A stretch of DNA of 64,000 bases from CBDCNH01 sp965219015 (GCA_965219015.1 CBDCNH010000017.1:1-64000), one strand, 5' to 3'; counted from the first letter of the stretch, positions 48,281 through 56,781 are shown. Notes: generated by a model from the sequence alone, not told the origin. Numbers and translations: made by a program.

Positions 48281-49282
48281 ATGAGATTTCTGAGCATGTC
48301 CGCGGGCATCGCGGCACTGGCGCTGACGGCGGGCGCCGCCACGGCGCAATGCGATCCGGGCGAGACGGTCATCAAGTTCGCGCACGTCACCAACGCCGAC
48401 AAGCACCCCAAGGGGATCGCCGCGGCGCTCTTCGCGAGCCGCGTCGACGAAGAGATGAACGGCAAGGTCTGCGTCCAGGTGTTCCCGAACTCGACGCTCT
48501 ACGACGACGACCAGGTTCTCGAGGCGATGCTGAACGGCGACGTGCAGATGGCGGCGCCGAGCCTGTCGAAGTTCGAGGCCTTCACCAAGGTGTTCCGCAT
48601 CTTCGACCTGCCGTTCATGTTCAAGGACATCGCCGCCGTCGACGCCTTCCAGGTGTCGGACGCGGGCGAGAAGATGAAGTCCTCGATGGAGCGGCGCGGG
48701 CTCGTCGGGCTCGATTTCTGGCACTCGGGAATGAAGCAGTTCTCCGCCAACAAGCCGCTCGTCGAGCCCACGGACGCGAAGGGGCTGAAGTTCCGCGTGC
48801 AGCCCTCGGACGTGCTCGTGGCGCAGATGAACGCGCTTCAGGCCTCGCCGCAGCCGATGGCGTTCTCGGAGGTCTACGGCGCGCTGCAGCAGGGCGTCGT
48901 CGACGGGCAGGAGAACACCTGGTCGAACATCTACGGGCAGAAGTTCTTCGAGGTGCAGGACGGCACCACCGAGACCAACCACGGCGTGCTCGATTACCTC
49001 GTCGTGACCTCGGCGGATTTCTGGGACGGGCTCGACCCCGACGTGCGCGATGGGCTCAAGACGATCCTCGACGAGGTGACGGTCGAGCGCAACGCCGCTG
49101 TCACGGAGGTCGAGGACCAGTCGCGCCAGGCGATCCTCGACGCGGGCGGCGTGATCCGCGAGCTGACGCCGCAGCAGCGCGAGGACTGGATCGCCGCGAT
49201 GAAGCCGGTCTGGGCCGAGTTCGTCGCCGATGTCGGACAGGACAACATCGACGCCGCGCAGAAGATCAACGCGACCAATTGA
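48281..49282 (+). CDS. dctP: TRAP transporter substrate-binding protein DctP
   Basis: Periplasmic binding protein of 333 aa for a C4-dicarboxylate-type TRAP system. The signal peptide (to about residue 23) is followed by the DctP fold. The ligand-binding region FRVQPSDVLVAQMNAL contains the conserved Arg, and GVVDGQENTWSNIY the conserved Asn. GAGGGGAGG precedes the ATG. It is the first gene of dctPQM. The true ligand could be another organic acid. Confidence 0.93.
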   Translation: MRFLSMSAGIAALALTAGAATAQCDPGETVIKFAHVTNADKHPKGIAAALFASRVDEEMNGKVCVQVFPNSTLYDDDQVLEAMLNGDVQMAAPSLSKFEAFTKVFRIFDLPFMFKDIAAVDAFQVSDAGEKMKSSMERRGLVGLDFWHSGMKQFSANKPLVEPTDAKGLKFRVQPSDVLVAQMNALQASPQPMAFSEVYGALQQGVVDGQENTWSNIYGQKFFEVQDGTTETNHGVLDYLVVTSADFWDGLDPDVRDGLKTILDEVTVERNAAVTEVEDQSRQAILDAGGVIRELTPQQREDWIAAMKPVWAEFVADVGQDNIDAAQKINATN

Positions 49283-49334
49283 GCGAGCACGGGGCCCGGC
49301 ACGCACGCCGGGCCCCGCCGTGACCGGGGGCAGC

Positions 49335-50081
49335 ATGACAGCGACGACGCGGGGCTACCGTCCCCGGACCGGCCTCGGCGCGGCCGTGAACTGGCTCGAG
49401 GAGACCGCCATCGCGGTCATCCTTGCGGCGATGACGATCATCACGTTCTGGAACGTCGTGCTGCGCTACGTCTTCAACGACGCGCTGATCTGGGGGCTGG
49501 AGGTGGTGTCGCTCCTCTTCGCCTGGCTCGTCATCTTCGGCATCAGCTACGCCTTCAAGGTCACCGCGCATCTCGGCGTCGACGCGCTGACGAACACGCT
49601 TCCGCACCGCGGCCAGCGCGTGCTTGCCCTGGTGTCGGCCGCCTGCTGCCTCCTCTACGCGCTCCTGCTCCTCAAGGGCGCCTGGGACTACTGGGCGCCG
49701 TTCGCGGGGCTCGAACAGACCACCGGGCGCTGGTTCCCGACCGGGCTCAACGAACGCACCCGCGACCAGGCGTTCTACGTCACCGAGCAGATCCCGATGC
49801 CGCGGATGCTCGACTGGCTGGCACCGCTCATCAATCAGGGCGAGGCCTGGGACAAGCTCCCCCGCGTGATCCCCTACCTGATCCTGCCCGTCGGCATGGC
49901 GCTCCTCGTGCTCCGGCTGATCGAGGCGACCATCGACATCGTGACGGGCCGGCGCGCGAGCCTCATCGTCAGCCACGAGGCCGAGGACGCCGTCGCCGAG
50001 GCCGCGGCGCTCAACCGCCGCGCCGACATCCCGGTACGCGAACGGATGCGGGCGCTGTCGTCGAAGAACCGCATCGACTGA
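49335..50081 (+). CDS. dctQ: TRAP transporter small permease DctQ
   Basis: Small membrane subunit, 248 aa, joining DctP and DctM function. Four helices are visible (about 17-38, 52-72, 90-112 and 180-200). A longer-than-usual loop (about 115-175) lies between helices 3 and 4, and the C-terminal tail is charged. The ATG at 49335 follows a GGGGG run. The stop falls in the first copy of a 17-bp tandem duplication that also contains the dctM start. Confidence 0.9.
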   Translation: MTATTRGYRPRTGLGAAVNWLEETAIAVILAAMTIITFWNVVLRYVFNDALIWGLEVVSLLFAWLVIFGISYAFKVTAHLGVDALTNTLPHRGQRVLALVSAACCLLYALLLLKGAWDYWAPFAGLEQTTGRWFPTGLNERTRDQAFYVTEQIPMPRMLDWLAPLINQGEAWDKLPRVIPYLILPVGMALLVLRLIEATIDIVTGRRASLIVSHEAEDAVAEAAALNRRADIPVRERMRALSSKNRID

Positions 50082-50108
50082 TGGAGATCGTCGACTGATG
50101 GAGATCGT
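50075..50108 (+). repeat. 17-bp tandem duplication at the dctQ/dctM junction
   Basis: The unit CGACTGATGGAGATCGT occurs twice without a gap (50075-50091 and 50092-50108). Each copy carries a TGATG stop/start overlap. Copy 1 ends dctQ and opens a 5-codon frame (MEIVD), whose stop in copy 2 overlaps the dctM ATG. Confidence 0.95.
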
Positions 50109-51492
50109 CGGGCTCTTCGTCCTCATCGTGGCGCTCCTCCTCGTGGGCGTGCCCATCGCCATCGCGCTCGGGCTGTCGTCGATCCTGTTTCTCCTCGCGT
50201 TCTCCAACGCCTCGCTCGCCTCGGTGGCGCAGACGCTCTACCAGGCGATGGAAGGGCACGCGACGCTGCTCGCGATCCCGTTCTTCATCCTCGCCTCGTC
50301 GTTCATGTCGACGGGCGGCGTCGCGCAGCGCATCATCCGCTTCGCCATAGCACTCGTCGGCCACCTGCCGGGCGGGCTCGCCATCGCGGGCGTGCTCGCC
50401 TGCATGATGTTCGCGGCGCTCTCGGGCTCCTCGCCCGCGACCGTCGTCGCCATCGGCACCATCGTCATCGCGGCGATGCGGCAGGTCGGCTACTCCCGCG
50501 ACTTCGCCGCCGGCGTGATCTGCAACGCGGGCACGCTCGGCATCCTGATCCCGCCCTCGATCGTCATGGTGGTCTATGCCTCGGCCACCGACGTGTCGGT
50601 CGGCCGGATGTTCCTCGCAGGCGTGGTCCCGGGGCTTCTCGCGGGCTTCATGCTGATGCTGACGATCTACGTCGTCGCCCTCGCCCGCAACCTGCCGCGC
50701 GGCGACTGGCGCGGCTGGCGCGAGGTCGGCGCCTCGTTCCGCGACGCGGTCTGGGGGCTTCTGCTCATCGTCATCATCATGGTCGGCATCTACGGCATCC
50801 CCGGTGTCACGCCCGCGATCTTCACGCCGACGGAGGCGGCCGCCGTCGCCGCGGTCTACGCCTTCTTCGTCGCGATCTTCGTCTACCGCGACATCGGCCC
50901 CCTCGCGGGTCCGAAGGGCGGCGCGCCGATCCCGCTCCTCCTCAAGCCCAAGGCCATCGTCACCGGCTTCGTCCACCACGACACGCGCACCACGATCTTC
51001 GATGCGGGCAAGCTCACCATCACGCTGATGTTCATCATCGCCAACGCGCTGATCCTGAAGCAGGTGCTGACCGACCAGCAGGTGCCGCAGGCCATCGCCT
51101 CGGCGCTCCTCGGCGCCGGGCTCGACAGGATCATGTTCCTCGTCGTGGTGAACGTGATCCTGCTCATCGGCGGGCAGTTCATGGAGCCCTCGGGGCTCAT
51201 CGTCATCGTGGCGCCGATCGTGTTCCCGATCGCCATCCAGCTCGGCGTCGATCCGATCCACCTCGGGATCATCATGGTGGTCAACATGGAGATCGGCATG
51301 ATCACCCCGCCGGTGGGGCTCAACCTCTTCGTGACCTCGGGCGTCGCGGGGATGCCGGTGATGCGCGTGGTGCGCGCGGCGCTGCCGTTCCTCGGCGTGC
51401 TCTTCGCGTTCCTCGTCATCGTGACCTACGTGCCCGTGCTCTCGACATGGCTGCCCGACAACCGCATGGGGCCGCAGGTGGTCGTCAAGTAG
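50098..51492 (+). CDS. dctM: TRAP transporter large permease DctM
   Basis: Main translocating subunit, 464 aa, with about 12 hydrophobic segments. Family features are GHATLLAIPFFILASSFMS, SGSSPATVVAIGTI, GTLGILIPPSIVMVVYA and EIGMITPPVGLNLFV. Na+-coupled uptake of the DctP ligand is expected. The ATG at 50098 lies in the second copy of the 17-bp duplication. The stop is 2 bases from the convergent tRNA-Val. Confidence 0.94.
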   Translation: MEIVGLFVLIVALLLVGVPIAIALGLSSILFLLAFSNASLASVAQTLYQAMEGHATLLAIPFFILASSFMSTGGVAQRIIRFAIALVGHLPGGLAIAGVLACMMFAALSGSSPATVVAIGTIVIAAMRQVGYSRDFAAGVICNAGTLGILIPPSIVMVVYASATDVSVGRMFLAGVVPGLLAGFMLMLTIYVVALARNLPRGDWRGWREVGASFRDAVWGLLLIVIIMVGIYGIPGVTPAIFTPTEAAAVAAVYAFFVAIFVYRDIGPLAGPKGGAPIPLLLKPKAIVTGFVHHDTRTTIFDAGKLTITLMFIIANALILKQVLTDQQVPQAIASALLGAGLDRIMFLVVVNVILLIGGQFMEPSGLIVIVAPIVFPIAIQLGVDPIHLGIIMVVNMEIGMITPPVGLNLFVTSGVAGMPVMRVVRAALPFLGVLFAFLVIVTYVPVLSTWLPDNRMGPQVVVK

Positions 51493-51494
51493 GG

Positions 51495-51570
51495 TGGTGG
51501 GTCGTGACGGGCTCGAACCGCCGACATTCTCGGTGTAAACGAGACGCTCTGCCAACTGAGCTAACGACCC
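51495..51570 (-). tRNA. tRNA-Val (TAC)
   Basis: The 76-nt cloverleaf has acceptor GGGTCGT/ACGACCC, discriminator A and encoded CCA. The anticodon loop TTTACAC gives TAC. D-arm AGCTCAGTTGGC and T-arm GGCGGTTCGAGCCCGTC fit. It ends 2 bases from the dctM stop. Confidence 0.97.
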
Positions 51571-51577
51571 CGGCCCG

Positions 51578-51607
51578 CGCATAGCGTGCGAGGCCCCGGC
51601 CGTGCAA
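51578..51607 (-). promoter_or_regulatory. Promoter of tRNA-Val
   Basis: Minus strand: TTGCAC, 18-base spacer, TATGCG, ending 7 bases before the mature 5' end, so transcription may begin at or near G1 with little 5' leader. Confidence 0.5.
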
Positions 51608-51633
51608 GTGGCTGGACCTTCCCGGACGCAATC

Positions 51634-51656
51634 CCTATCTATTCGCTCAGGATAGG
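51634..51656 (+). promoter_or_regulatory. Hairpin overlapping the sufT Shine-Dalgarno
   Basis: CCTATC (51634-51639) and GATAGG (51651-51656) form a 6-bp stem with an 11-nt loop. The right arm shares AGG with the strong AGGAGG ribosome site at 51654-51659, 7 bases before the sufT ATG. Folding of the mRNA would partly hide the ribosome site. A regulatory role is inferred. Confidence 0.45.
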
Positions 51657-51666
51657 AGGATCGCGC

Positions 51667-52038
51667 ATGGCATCCGACAGCACCGCGGCCGAGCCGCTCG
51701 AAGGCACGCCGCTCATCCGGCCGTCCTCGACCGAGCACCCGCTCTACGATGACATCGTGGGCGCGTGCCGGACGGTCTACGACCCGGAGATTCCGGTCAA
51801 CATCTACGATCTCGGGCTCGTCTACACCGTCGACATCTCGCCCGAGAACGACGTCGAGATCGTGATGACGCTCACCGCCCCCGGCTGCCCCGTGGCGGGC
51901 GAGATGCCGGGCTGGGTGGCCGATGCCGTCGAGCCCCTGCCCGGCGTGCGGCAGGTGAACGTCGCGATGACGTTCGAGCCGCAGTGGGGCATGGACATGA
52001 TGTCCGACGAGGCGCGGCTCGAGCTTGGCTTCATGTGA
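51667..52038 (+). CDS. sufT: MIP18/DUF59-family Fe-S assembly protein SufT
   Basis: Cytosolic 123-aa protein of the SufT group that aids Fe-S cluster assembly or delivery. The core has YDPEIPVNIYDLGLVY, VEIVMTLTAPGCPVAGEMPG with the conserved cysteine, and FEPQWGMDMMSDEA near the end. It has an ideal AGGAGG ribosome site within a leader hairpin. It overlaps the next gene as TGATG. An A-type Fe-S carrier 0.6 kb downstream supports the role. Confidence 0.9.
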   Translation: MASDSTAAEPLEGTPLIRPSSTEHPLYDDIVGACRTVYDPEIPVNIYDLGLVYTVDISPENDVEIVMTLTAPGCPVAGEMPGWVADAVEPLPGVRQVNVAMTFEPQWGMDMMSDEARLELGFM

Positions 52039-52586
52039 TGGCGTCCGAGCGCGACCGGATGCTCGCGGGCGAGCTCTACGACCCCGACGAGCCCGGACTG
52101 GTCGCGATCCGGCTGCGCGCGCAGAGCCTGATGCGCGACTACAACGCCACCGTCTACGGCGAGGCCGAGACGCGCGCGGCGATCCTGACGGAGCTTCTCG
52201 GCACCTGGAACGGCGCCGTGATCCGCGCGCCGTTCTACGTGGACTACGGCCGCCACATCCACTTCGGGACGGGCGTGTTCCTGAACTACGGCGTGGTGAT
52301 CCTCGACGTCTGCGAGGTGCGGATCGGGGCGCGCACGCAGATCGGCCCGATGGCGCAGCTCCTCGCGGCCGATCACCCACGGGGCCATGAGGCGCGCGCG
52401 AAGGGGCTCGAGAACGGCCGGCCGGTGACGATCGGCGCGGACTGCTGGATCGGCGCGGGCGCGCTCGTGCTGCCGGGCGTCACCGTGGGCGACGGCGCGA
52501 CCGTCGGCGCGGGCGCAGTCGTGACGCGCGACGTGGCCCCCGGCGCCACCGTCGCGGGCAACCCCGCACGCCCGCTCCGGCCTTGA
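52038..52586 (+). CDS. Hexapeptide-repeat sugar O-acetyltransferase (Maa/LacA type)
   Basis: Acetyl-CoA-dependent acetyltransferase of 182 aa with a left-handed beta helix. The N-terminal MASERDRMLAGELYDPDEPG is the Mac domain of maltose/galactoside acetyltransferases. Hexad repeats follow, with a catalytic histidine in LAADHPRG and GADCWIGAGALVLPGVTVGD. It overlaps sufT by TGATG but has no obvious link to Fe-S work. The acceptor sugar is unknown. Confidence 0.9.
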   Translation: MASERDRMLAGELYDPDEPGLVAIRLRAQSLMRDYNATVYGEAETRAAILTELLGTWNGAVIRAPFYVDYGRHIHFGTGVFLNYGVVILDVCEVRIGARTQIGPMAQLLAADHPRGHEARAKGLENGRPVTIGADCWIGAGALVLPGVTVGDGATVGAGAVVTRDVAPGATVAGNPARPLRP

Positions 52587-52632
52587 GCTTCGCGCCCGCC
52601 GCGCCTAGCTTCACGAGAGATAGGAGACGCAG

Positions 52633-53019
52633 ATGTTCGGCATCCCAGGCAAGGCCGCCGTCACCATGACCCCCGCGGCCGCACGGCACATCGCCGCGCT
52701 GATGGCGCGCGAGAACGCGGCGGGCTTGCGCGTCGGCGTCAAGAAGGGCGGCTGCGCGGGCATGGAGTACACGATGGAGACCGCCGCCGAGGCCGGCCCG
52801 CACGACGAGGTCGTCGAGGCCGACGGCGCGCGCGTGCTGATCGCGCCGATGGCGCAGATGTTCCTGATCGGCACCGAGATCGACTACGAGGTCTCGCTCC
52901 TCGAGGCGGGCTTCCGGTTCCGCAACCCCAATGTCGCCGAGGCCTGCGGCTGCGGCGCGTCGATCAAGTTCAACGATCCGGCCGAGGCGCCCGTTTCGGT
53001 TCCGGCCGCCGGTGTCTGA
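52633..53019 (+). CDS. A-type Fe-S carrier (IscA/SufA/ErpA family)
   Basis: Fe-S carrier of 128 aa that receives clusters from the SUF scaffold and passes them to apoproteins. The three conserved cysteines are Cys41 (KKGGCAGMEY), Cys105 and Cys107 (EACGCGAS). The 15-residue tail (PAEAPVSVPAAGV) is longer than in most members. TAGGAGA lies before the ATG. The stop overlaps the tpiA GTG start by 8 bases. Confidence 0.93.
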   Translation: MFGIPGKAAVTMTPAAARHIAALMARENAAGLRVGVKKGGCAGMEYTMETAAEAGPHDEVVEADGARVLIAPMAQMFLIGTEIDYEVSLLEAGFRFRNPNVAEACGCGASIKFNDPAEAPVSVPAAGV

Positions 53020-53731
53020 CCGGCGCCTGCCGCTCGCGGCGGGAAACTGGAAGATGAACGGCCTCGGCGCGTCGCTCGCGGAGGTCGAGGCCCTGCTCGC
53101 AGGGCTCGGCACGCCCGGCTGCGAGGTTCTCCTCTGCCCGCCCGCGACGCTCCTTGCGCGCATGGCGGACCGCGTGCGGGGCCGCATCGCGCTCGGCGGT
53201 CAGGACTGCCACGCCGAGACCCACGGCGCGCACACCGGGTCGATCTCCGCCGCGATGCTCGCCGACGCCGGCGCCGCCTACGTCATCACCGGCCATTCCG
53301 AGCGCCGCGCGGCGGGCGAGACCGATGCAGAGGTCCGCGCCAAGGCGGCGGCCGCCGTCGCCGCGGGCCTCGTCCCCATCGTCTGCGTCGGCGAGACGCT
53401 GGCAGACCGCGACGCCGGCCGCGCGCTCGACGTGATCGCGGCACAGCTCGCCGCGAGCCTCCCCGATACGGGCGAGATCGTCGTCGCCTACGAGCCCGTC
53501 TGGGCCATCGGCACCGGCCGCACCGCCGGCGAGGACGCCATCGCCGAGGCGCACGCGCACCTGCGCGCCTGCCTCGGCGGCCGCCCGGCGCGGCTCCTCT
53601 ACGGCGGCTCCGTCAGCCCCGCCAACGCCGCCGCGATCATCGCCATCCCGGACGTGGACGGCGCGCTCGTCGGCGGCGCATCGCTGAAGGCCGCGGACTT
53701 CGGGGCCATCGTGGCCGCCCTCGGTGCGTGA
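53012..53731 (+). CDS. tpiA: Triosephosphate isomerase
   Basis: Interconverts dihydroxyacetone phosphate and glyceraldehyde-3-phosphate. The 239-aa barrel has AAGNWKMNG (catalytic Lys), VITGHSERR (His), VAYEPVWAIGTG (Glu) and LLYGGSVSPANA (phosphate loop). The GTG start at 53012 lies inside the end of the carrier gene, and the stop overlaps the P450 start by 8 bases, so all three are coupled. Confidence 0.95.
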   Translation: MSDRRLPLAAGNWKMNGLGASLAEVEALLAGLGTPGCEVLLCPPATLLARMADRVRGRIALGGQDCHAETHGAHTGSISAAMLADAGAAYVITGHSERRAAGETDAEVRAKAAAAVAAGLVPIVCVGETLADRDAGRALDVIAAQLAASLPDTGEIVVAYEPVWAIGTGRTAGEDAIAEAHAHLRACLGGRPARLLYGGSVSPANAAAIIAIPDVDGALVGGASLKAADFGAIVAALGA

Positions 53732-54884
53732 GGTCGCGCAAAGCCCGACCGACCCCGCGTTCGTCGCCGACCCCTACCCGTTCTACGCCCGCGCGCGCGC
53801 CGCAGGCCCGGTGGTGTTCTGGCGCGACTACGGCATGCCGGTCGCGACGACCCACGCCGCCGTCGCCGCCGTCCTGAAGGACCGCCGCTTCGGCCGCGTG
53901 CCGCTCGAACCCCGCGCGACCCCGCCGCGCCTCGCGGCCTTCGCGGCCGTCGAGGCGCACTCGCTCCTCAACCTCGAGCCGCCGGCGCACACGCGGCTTC
54001 GGGGCCTCGTGCTCCGCGCCTTCACCTCGCGGCGGGTGGCGGCCCTCGGCCCGGAGATCGAGGCACTGGCGCACCGGCTTATCGACGCGCTCCCCGACGG
54101 CGGCTGCGACCTGCTGCCGGCCTTCGCCGAGCGGCTGCCGGTCATCGTCATCGCGCGGCTTCTGGGCGTGCCCGAGGACCGCGCGCCGGACCTGCTCGCG
54201 TGGTCGCACGCGATGGTGGCGATGTACCAGGCCGGGCGCGGCCTCGCGACCGAACATGCCGCGGCGGCGGCGGCAGGCGCCTTCGCCGCCTGCATCGCCG
54301 AGCACATCGCGGCCCGCCGCGCCGCCCCCGAGGACGACCTCCTGAGCCAGCTCGCGCACGCCGAGGCCGACGGCGCGCGGCTCACCGACGCCGAGATCAC
54401 CGGCACCGCGATCCTTCTCCTCAACGCCGGCCACGAGGCGACCGTCCACACCATCGGCAACGGCGTCCAAGCGCTCCTGGGCACGGGAACGCTCGGCGCG
54501 GAGCCGGAGCGCGCCGCGGAAGAGATCCTGCGCTTCGACCCGCCGCTCCACCTCTTCACCCGCTACGCCTATGCCGATGCCGAGATCGAAGACACGCCCA
54601 TCGCCCGCGGCACCGAAGTCGGCTGCCTCCTCGCCAGCGCCGGCCGCGACCCCGCCGCGCATCCCGACCCCGACCGCTTCGACCCGAGCCGCCCTCCGCG
54701 CCCGCATCTCGCCTTCGGCGCCGGCATCCACTTCTGCCTCGGGGCCCCCCTCGCCCGCCTCGAGCTCGCCGCGGCACTCCGCGTCCTCGCCGCCCGCCTG
54801 CCGATGCTCGCGCTCGCCGCACCCGCGGCCTGGGCCGACACCTACCACTTCCGCGGACTGGATCGCCTCGACGTCCGTTACTGA
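53724..54884 (+). CDS. Cytochrome P450
   Basis: Soluble bacterial P450 monooxygenase of 386 aa, a class needing separate ferredoxin partners. It shows the I-helix oxygen-binding motif LLNAGHEATV, the ExxR of EEILRFDPP and the heme-cysteine loop FGAGIHFCLGAPLARLE near residue 335. The GTG at 53724 overlaps tpiA by 8 bases. No ferredoxin or reductase is adjacent, and the substrate and CYP family cannot be assigned. The 3' end overlaps the convergent LysR gene by 7 bases. Confidence 0.92.
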   Translation: MREVAQSPTDPAFVADPYPFYARARAAGPVVFWRDYGMPVATTHAAVAAVLKDRRFGRVPLEPRATPPRLAAFAAVEAHSLLNLEPPAHTRLRGLVLRAFTSRRVAALGPEIEALAHRLIDALPDGGCDLLPAFAERLPVIVIARLLGVPEDRAPDLLAWSHAMVAMYQAGRGLATEHAAAAAAGAFAACIAEHIAARRAAPEDDLLSQLAHAEADGARLTDAEITGTAILLLNAGHEATVHTIGNGVQALLGTGTLGAEPERAAEEILRFDPPLHLFTRYAYADAEIEDTPIARGTEVGCLLASAGRDPAAHPDPDRFDPSRPPRPHLAFGAGIHFCLGAPLARLELAAALRVLAARLPMLALAAPAAWADTYHFRGLDRLDVRY

Positions 54885-55765
54885 CGCCGAAGGTACTCGA
54901 CGAACGCCCGAAGCGGCGGCGGGACATGGCGGCGGCTGGCGAAGTAGAGGAACGGACCCTCGAACCCGGGCCACCAGTCCTCGAGCACCGGCATGAGGCG
55001 TCCGTCGTAGAGGGGCTCGCGCAGCCAGTCCTCGAAGGTCGCGATGACACCTACGCCGGCGATGGCGGCGGCGATGGTGGTCTCGACGCCGCTCGTCGTG
55101 ACGGTGAGCGGCCCGGCGGGGTCGATCCGCACGGTCTCGCCGCCGCGCTCGAACTCCCAGGCGGTCAGCACGCCGCTCGGGAAGCGGCTCCTGAGGCAGC
55201 GGTGGTCGAGGAGATCCCGCGGGTGCGCCGGCATCCCGCGCTCGTCGACGTAGCGCGGCGCCGCCGCGACCGCGAGCCGCTGGCGCCGGGGGCCGATGGG
55301 CACGGCGATCATGTCCTGCGCCAGCGTCTCGCCGTAGCGGATGCCGGCATCCGCACCCGCGGCGAGCACGTCGACGAGCCCGTCCTCGACGGTGAGATCG
55401 ACCTCGATGCCCGGATGCGCCGCGAGGAACCCCGCGAGGATCGGCGGCAGGATGCGCCGGCTGACCGCGCCCGGCACGTTGAGGCGCAACACGCCGCGCG
55501 GCCCGTCCGCGCTTTCGACGGCGCCGAGAGCCGCGTCGAGCGCTGCGAGCAGAGGGACCAGCCGGTCGCGGAGGTCCGATCCCGCCTGCGTCAGCGCGAC
55601 GCTCCGCGTGGTGCGGTTGAGAAGCCGCTGCCCGAGCGCGTCCTCGAGACGGCGCACGGCGCCGCTGACGCTCGACACCGGGGCCTGCAGCCGCCGCGCA
55701 GCCCCGCGAAAGCCGCCGCCATCGGCCACCGCGAGGAAGAAGCGCAGGTCGCGCAGCTCGGTCAG
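54878..55765 (-). CDS. LysR-family regulator with apparent CTG start
   Basis: LysR regulator of 295 aa controlling, by position, the divergent aldo/keto reductase 92 bases away. To include the full first helix of the HTH (TELRDLRFFLAVADGGG, then PVSSVSGAVRRLED) translation must begin at CTG 55765. GGAG lies 7 bases before it, and no ATG, GTG or TTG occurs in frame between there and the upstream TAG. The first conventional start, GTG 55729, would remove part of helix 1. The C-terminal effector domain is intact. Confidence 0.8.
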   Translation of the reverse strand: MTELRDLRFFLAVADGGGFRGAARRLQAPVSSVSGAVRRLEDALGQRLLNRTTRSVALTQAGSDLRDRLVPLLAALDAALGAVESADGPRGVLRLNVPGAVSRRILPPILAGFLAAHPGIEVDLTVEDGLVDVLAAGADAGIRYGETLAQDMIAVPIGPRRQRLAVAAAPRYVDERGMPAHPRDLLDHRCLRSRFPSGVLTAWEFERGGETVRIDPAGPLTVTTSGVETTIAAAIAGVGVIATFEDWLREPLYDGRLMPVLEDWWPGFEGPFLYFASRRHVPPPLRAFVEYLRRQ

Positions 55766-55857
55766 TGTTCCGCTCCAGGGACAGCGTGTTCGGACGCAAC
55801 GGTATTCCAGAACAACGCGCGCTGTCTATCTTTGGGCAAGCAAAAGGAGAGACGACC

Positions 55858-56721
55858 ATGACCGATCGACACGCCCTCGGCGGCACCTATTCCCTCGCCG
55901 GCACCGGCATCACCCTCGCGCGCATGGGCTACGGCGCGATGCAGCTTCCCGGGCCGCACGTCTGGGGCCCGCCGAAGGATCACGACGCGGCCATCGCGGT
56001 GCTGCGCGAGACCCGCGCGCTCGGCATCGACCATGTCGACACGGCCGACTTCTACGGGCCGCACGTGTCCAACGACCTGATCCGGGAGGCGCTCCACCCC
56101 TACGCGGACGGGCTCACGATCGTGTCGAAGATCGGCGCGCTGCGCGGCGACGACGGCTCGTGGAACCCCGCGCAATCGGCGGCCGAACTGGAGCAGGCCG
56201 TGACCTCGAACCTCGAACATCTCGGCATCGAGGCGCTCGACATCGTGAACCTGCGCTTGATGGGTTCGGACGACGACCTCGAGGCGCCCCTGAAGGCGGT
56301 CGTCGACCTCCAGCGGCAGGGACTGGTGCGCCACATCGGGCTCAGCAACGTCAGCGCCGACGCCTACCGCCGAGGGGCCGGGATGGCGGAGATCGTCTGC
56401 GTCCAGAACGAGTACAACCTCGCGCACCGCGGCGACGACGCGCTGATCGACGCGCTGGCCGAGGCGGGCGTGGCCTACGTGCCGTATTTCCCGCTCGGAG
56501 GCTTCTCGCCGCTGCAGTCCGCGACGCTGACCGAGGTTGCCACAGGGCTCGGCGCCACGCCGCTGCAGACCGCCCTCGCCTGGCTGCTGCGCCGCGCGCC
56601 CAACATCCTGCTCATCCCCGGCACGTCGTCGGTGGCGCACCTGCGCGAGAACGTGGCGGCCGCGACGCTCGACCTGCCGGCGGATGCGCTCGCCCGGCTC
56701 GACACGATCGGCGCTTCCTGA
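55858..56721 (+). CDS. Aldo/keto reductase
   Basis: NADPH-dependent oxidoreductase of 287 aa with a TIM-barrel fold. The catalytic tetrad residues sit in DHVDTADFYGP (Asp, Tyr), TIVSKIGAL (Lys) and a downstream polar residue. QNEYNLAHR and LIPGTSSVAHLRENV (cofactor loop) are typical. AAAAGGAGA precedes the ATG. A divergent LysR gene suggests inducible control by a carbonyl compound. Confidence 0.92.
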   Translation: MTDRHALGGTYSLAGTGITLARMGYGAMQLPGPHVWGPPKDHDAAIAVLRETRALGIDHVDTADFYGPHVSNDLIREALHPYADGLTIVSKIGALRGDDGSWNPAQSAAELEQAVTSNLEHLGIEALDIVNLRLMGSDDDLEAPLKAVVDLQRQGLVRHIGLSNVSADAYRRGAGMAEIVCVQNEYNLAHRGDDALIDALAEAGVAYVPYFPLGGFSPLQSATLTEVATGLGATPLQTALAWLLRRAPNILLIPGTSSVAHLRENVAAATLDLPADALARLDTIGAS

Positions 56722-56741
56722 CGCCACGCGGCATCCCTCCG

Positions 56742-56781
56742 CGGCATGGTTCGTTAATTTTAGATGACTCGGACCATGCCG
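56742..56781 (+). promoter_or_regulatory. 9-bp inverted repeat with AT-rich loop
   Basis: CGGCATGGT and ACCATGCCG flank a 22-base AT-rich loop, 20 bases after the aldo/keto reductase stop and 80 bases before the next start. As RNA the stem can extend by G-U and C-G pairs. It could end the upstream transcript, or be an operator or 5'-UTR element of the downstream gene. Confidence 0.5.
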
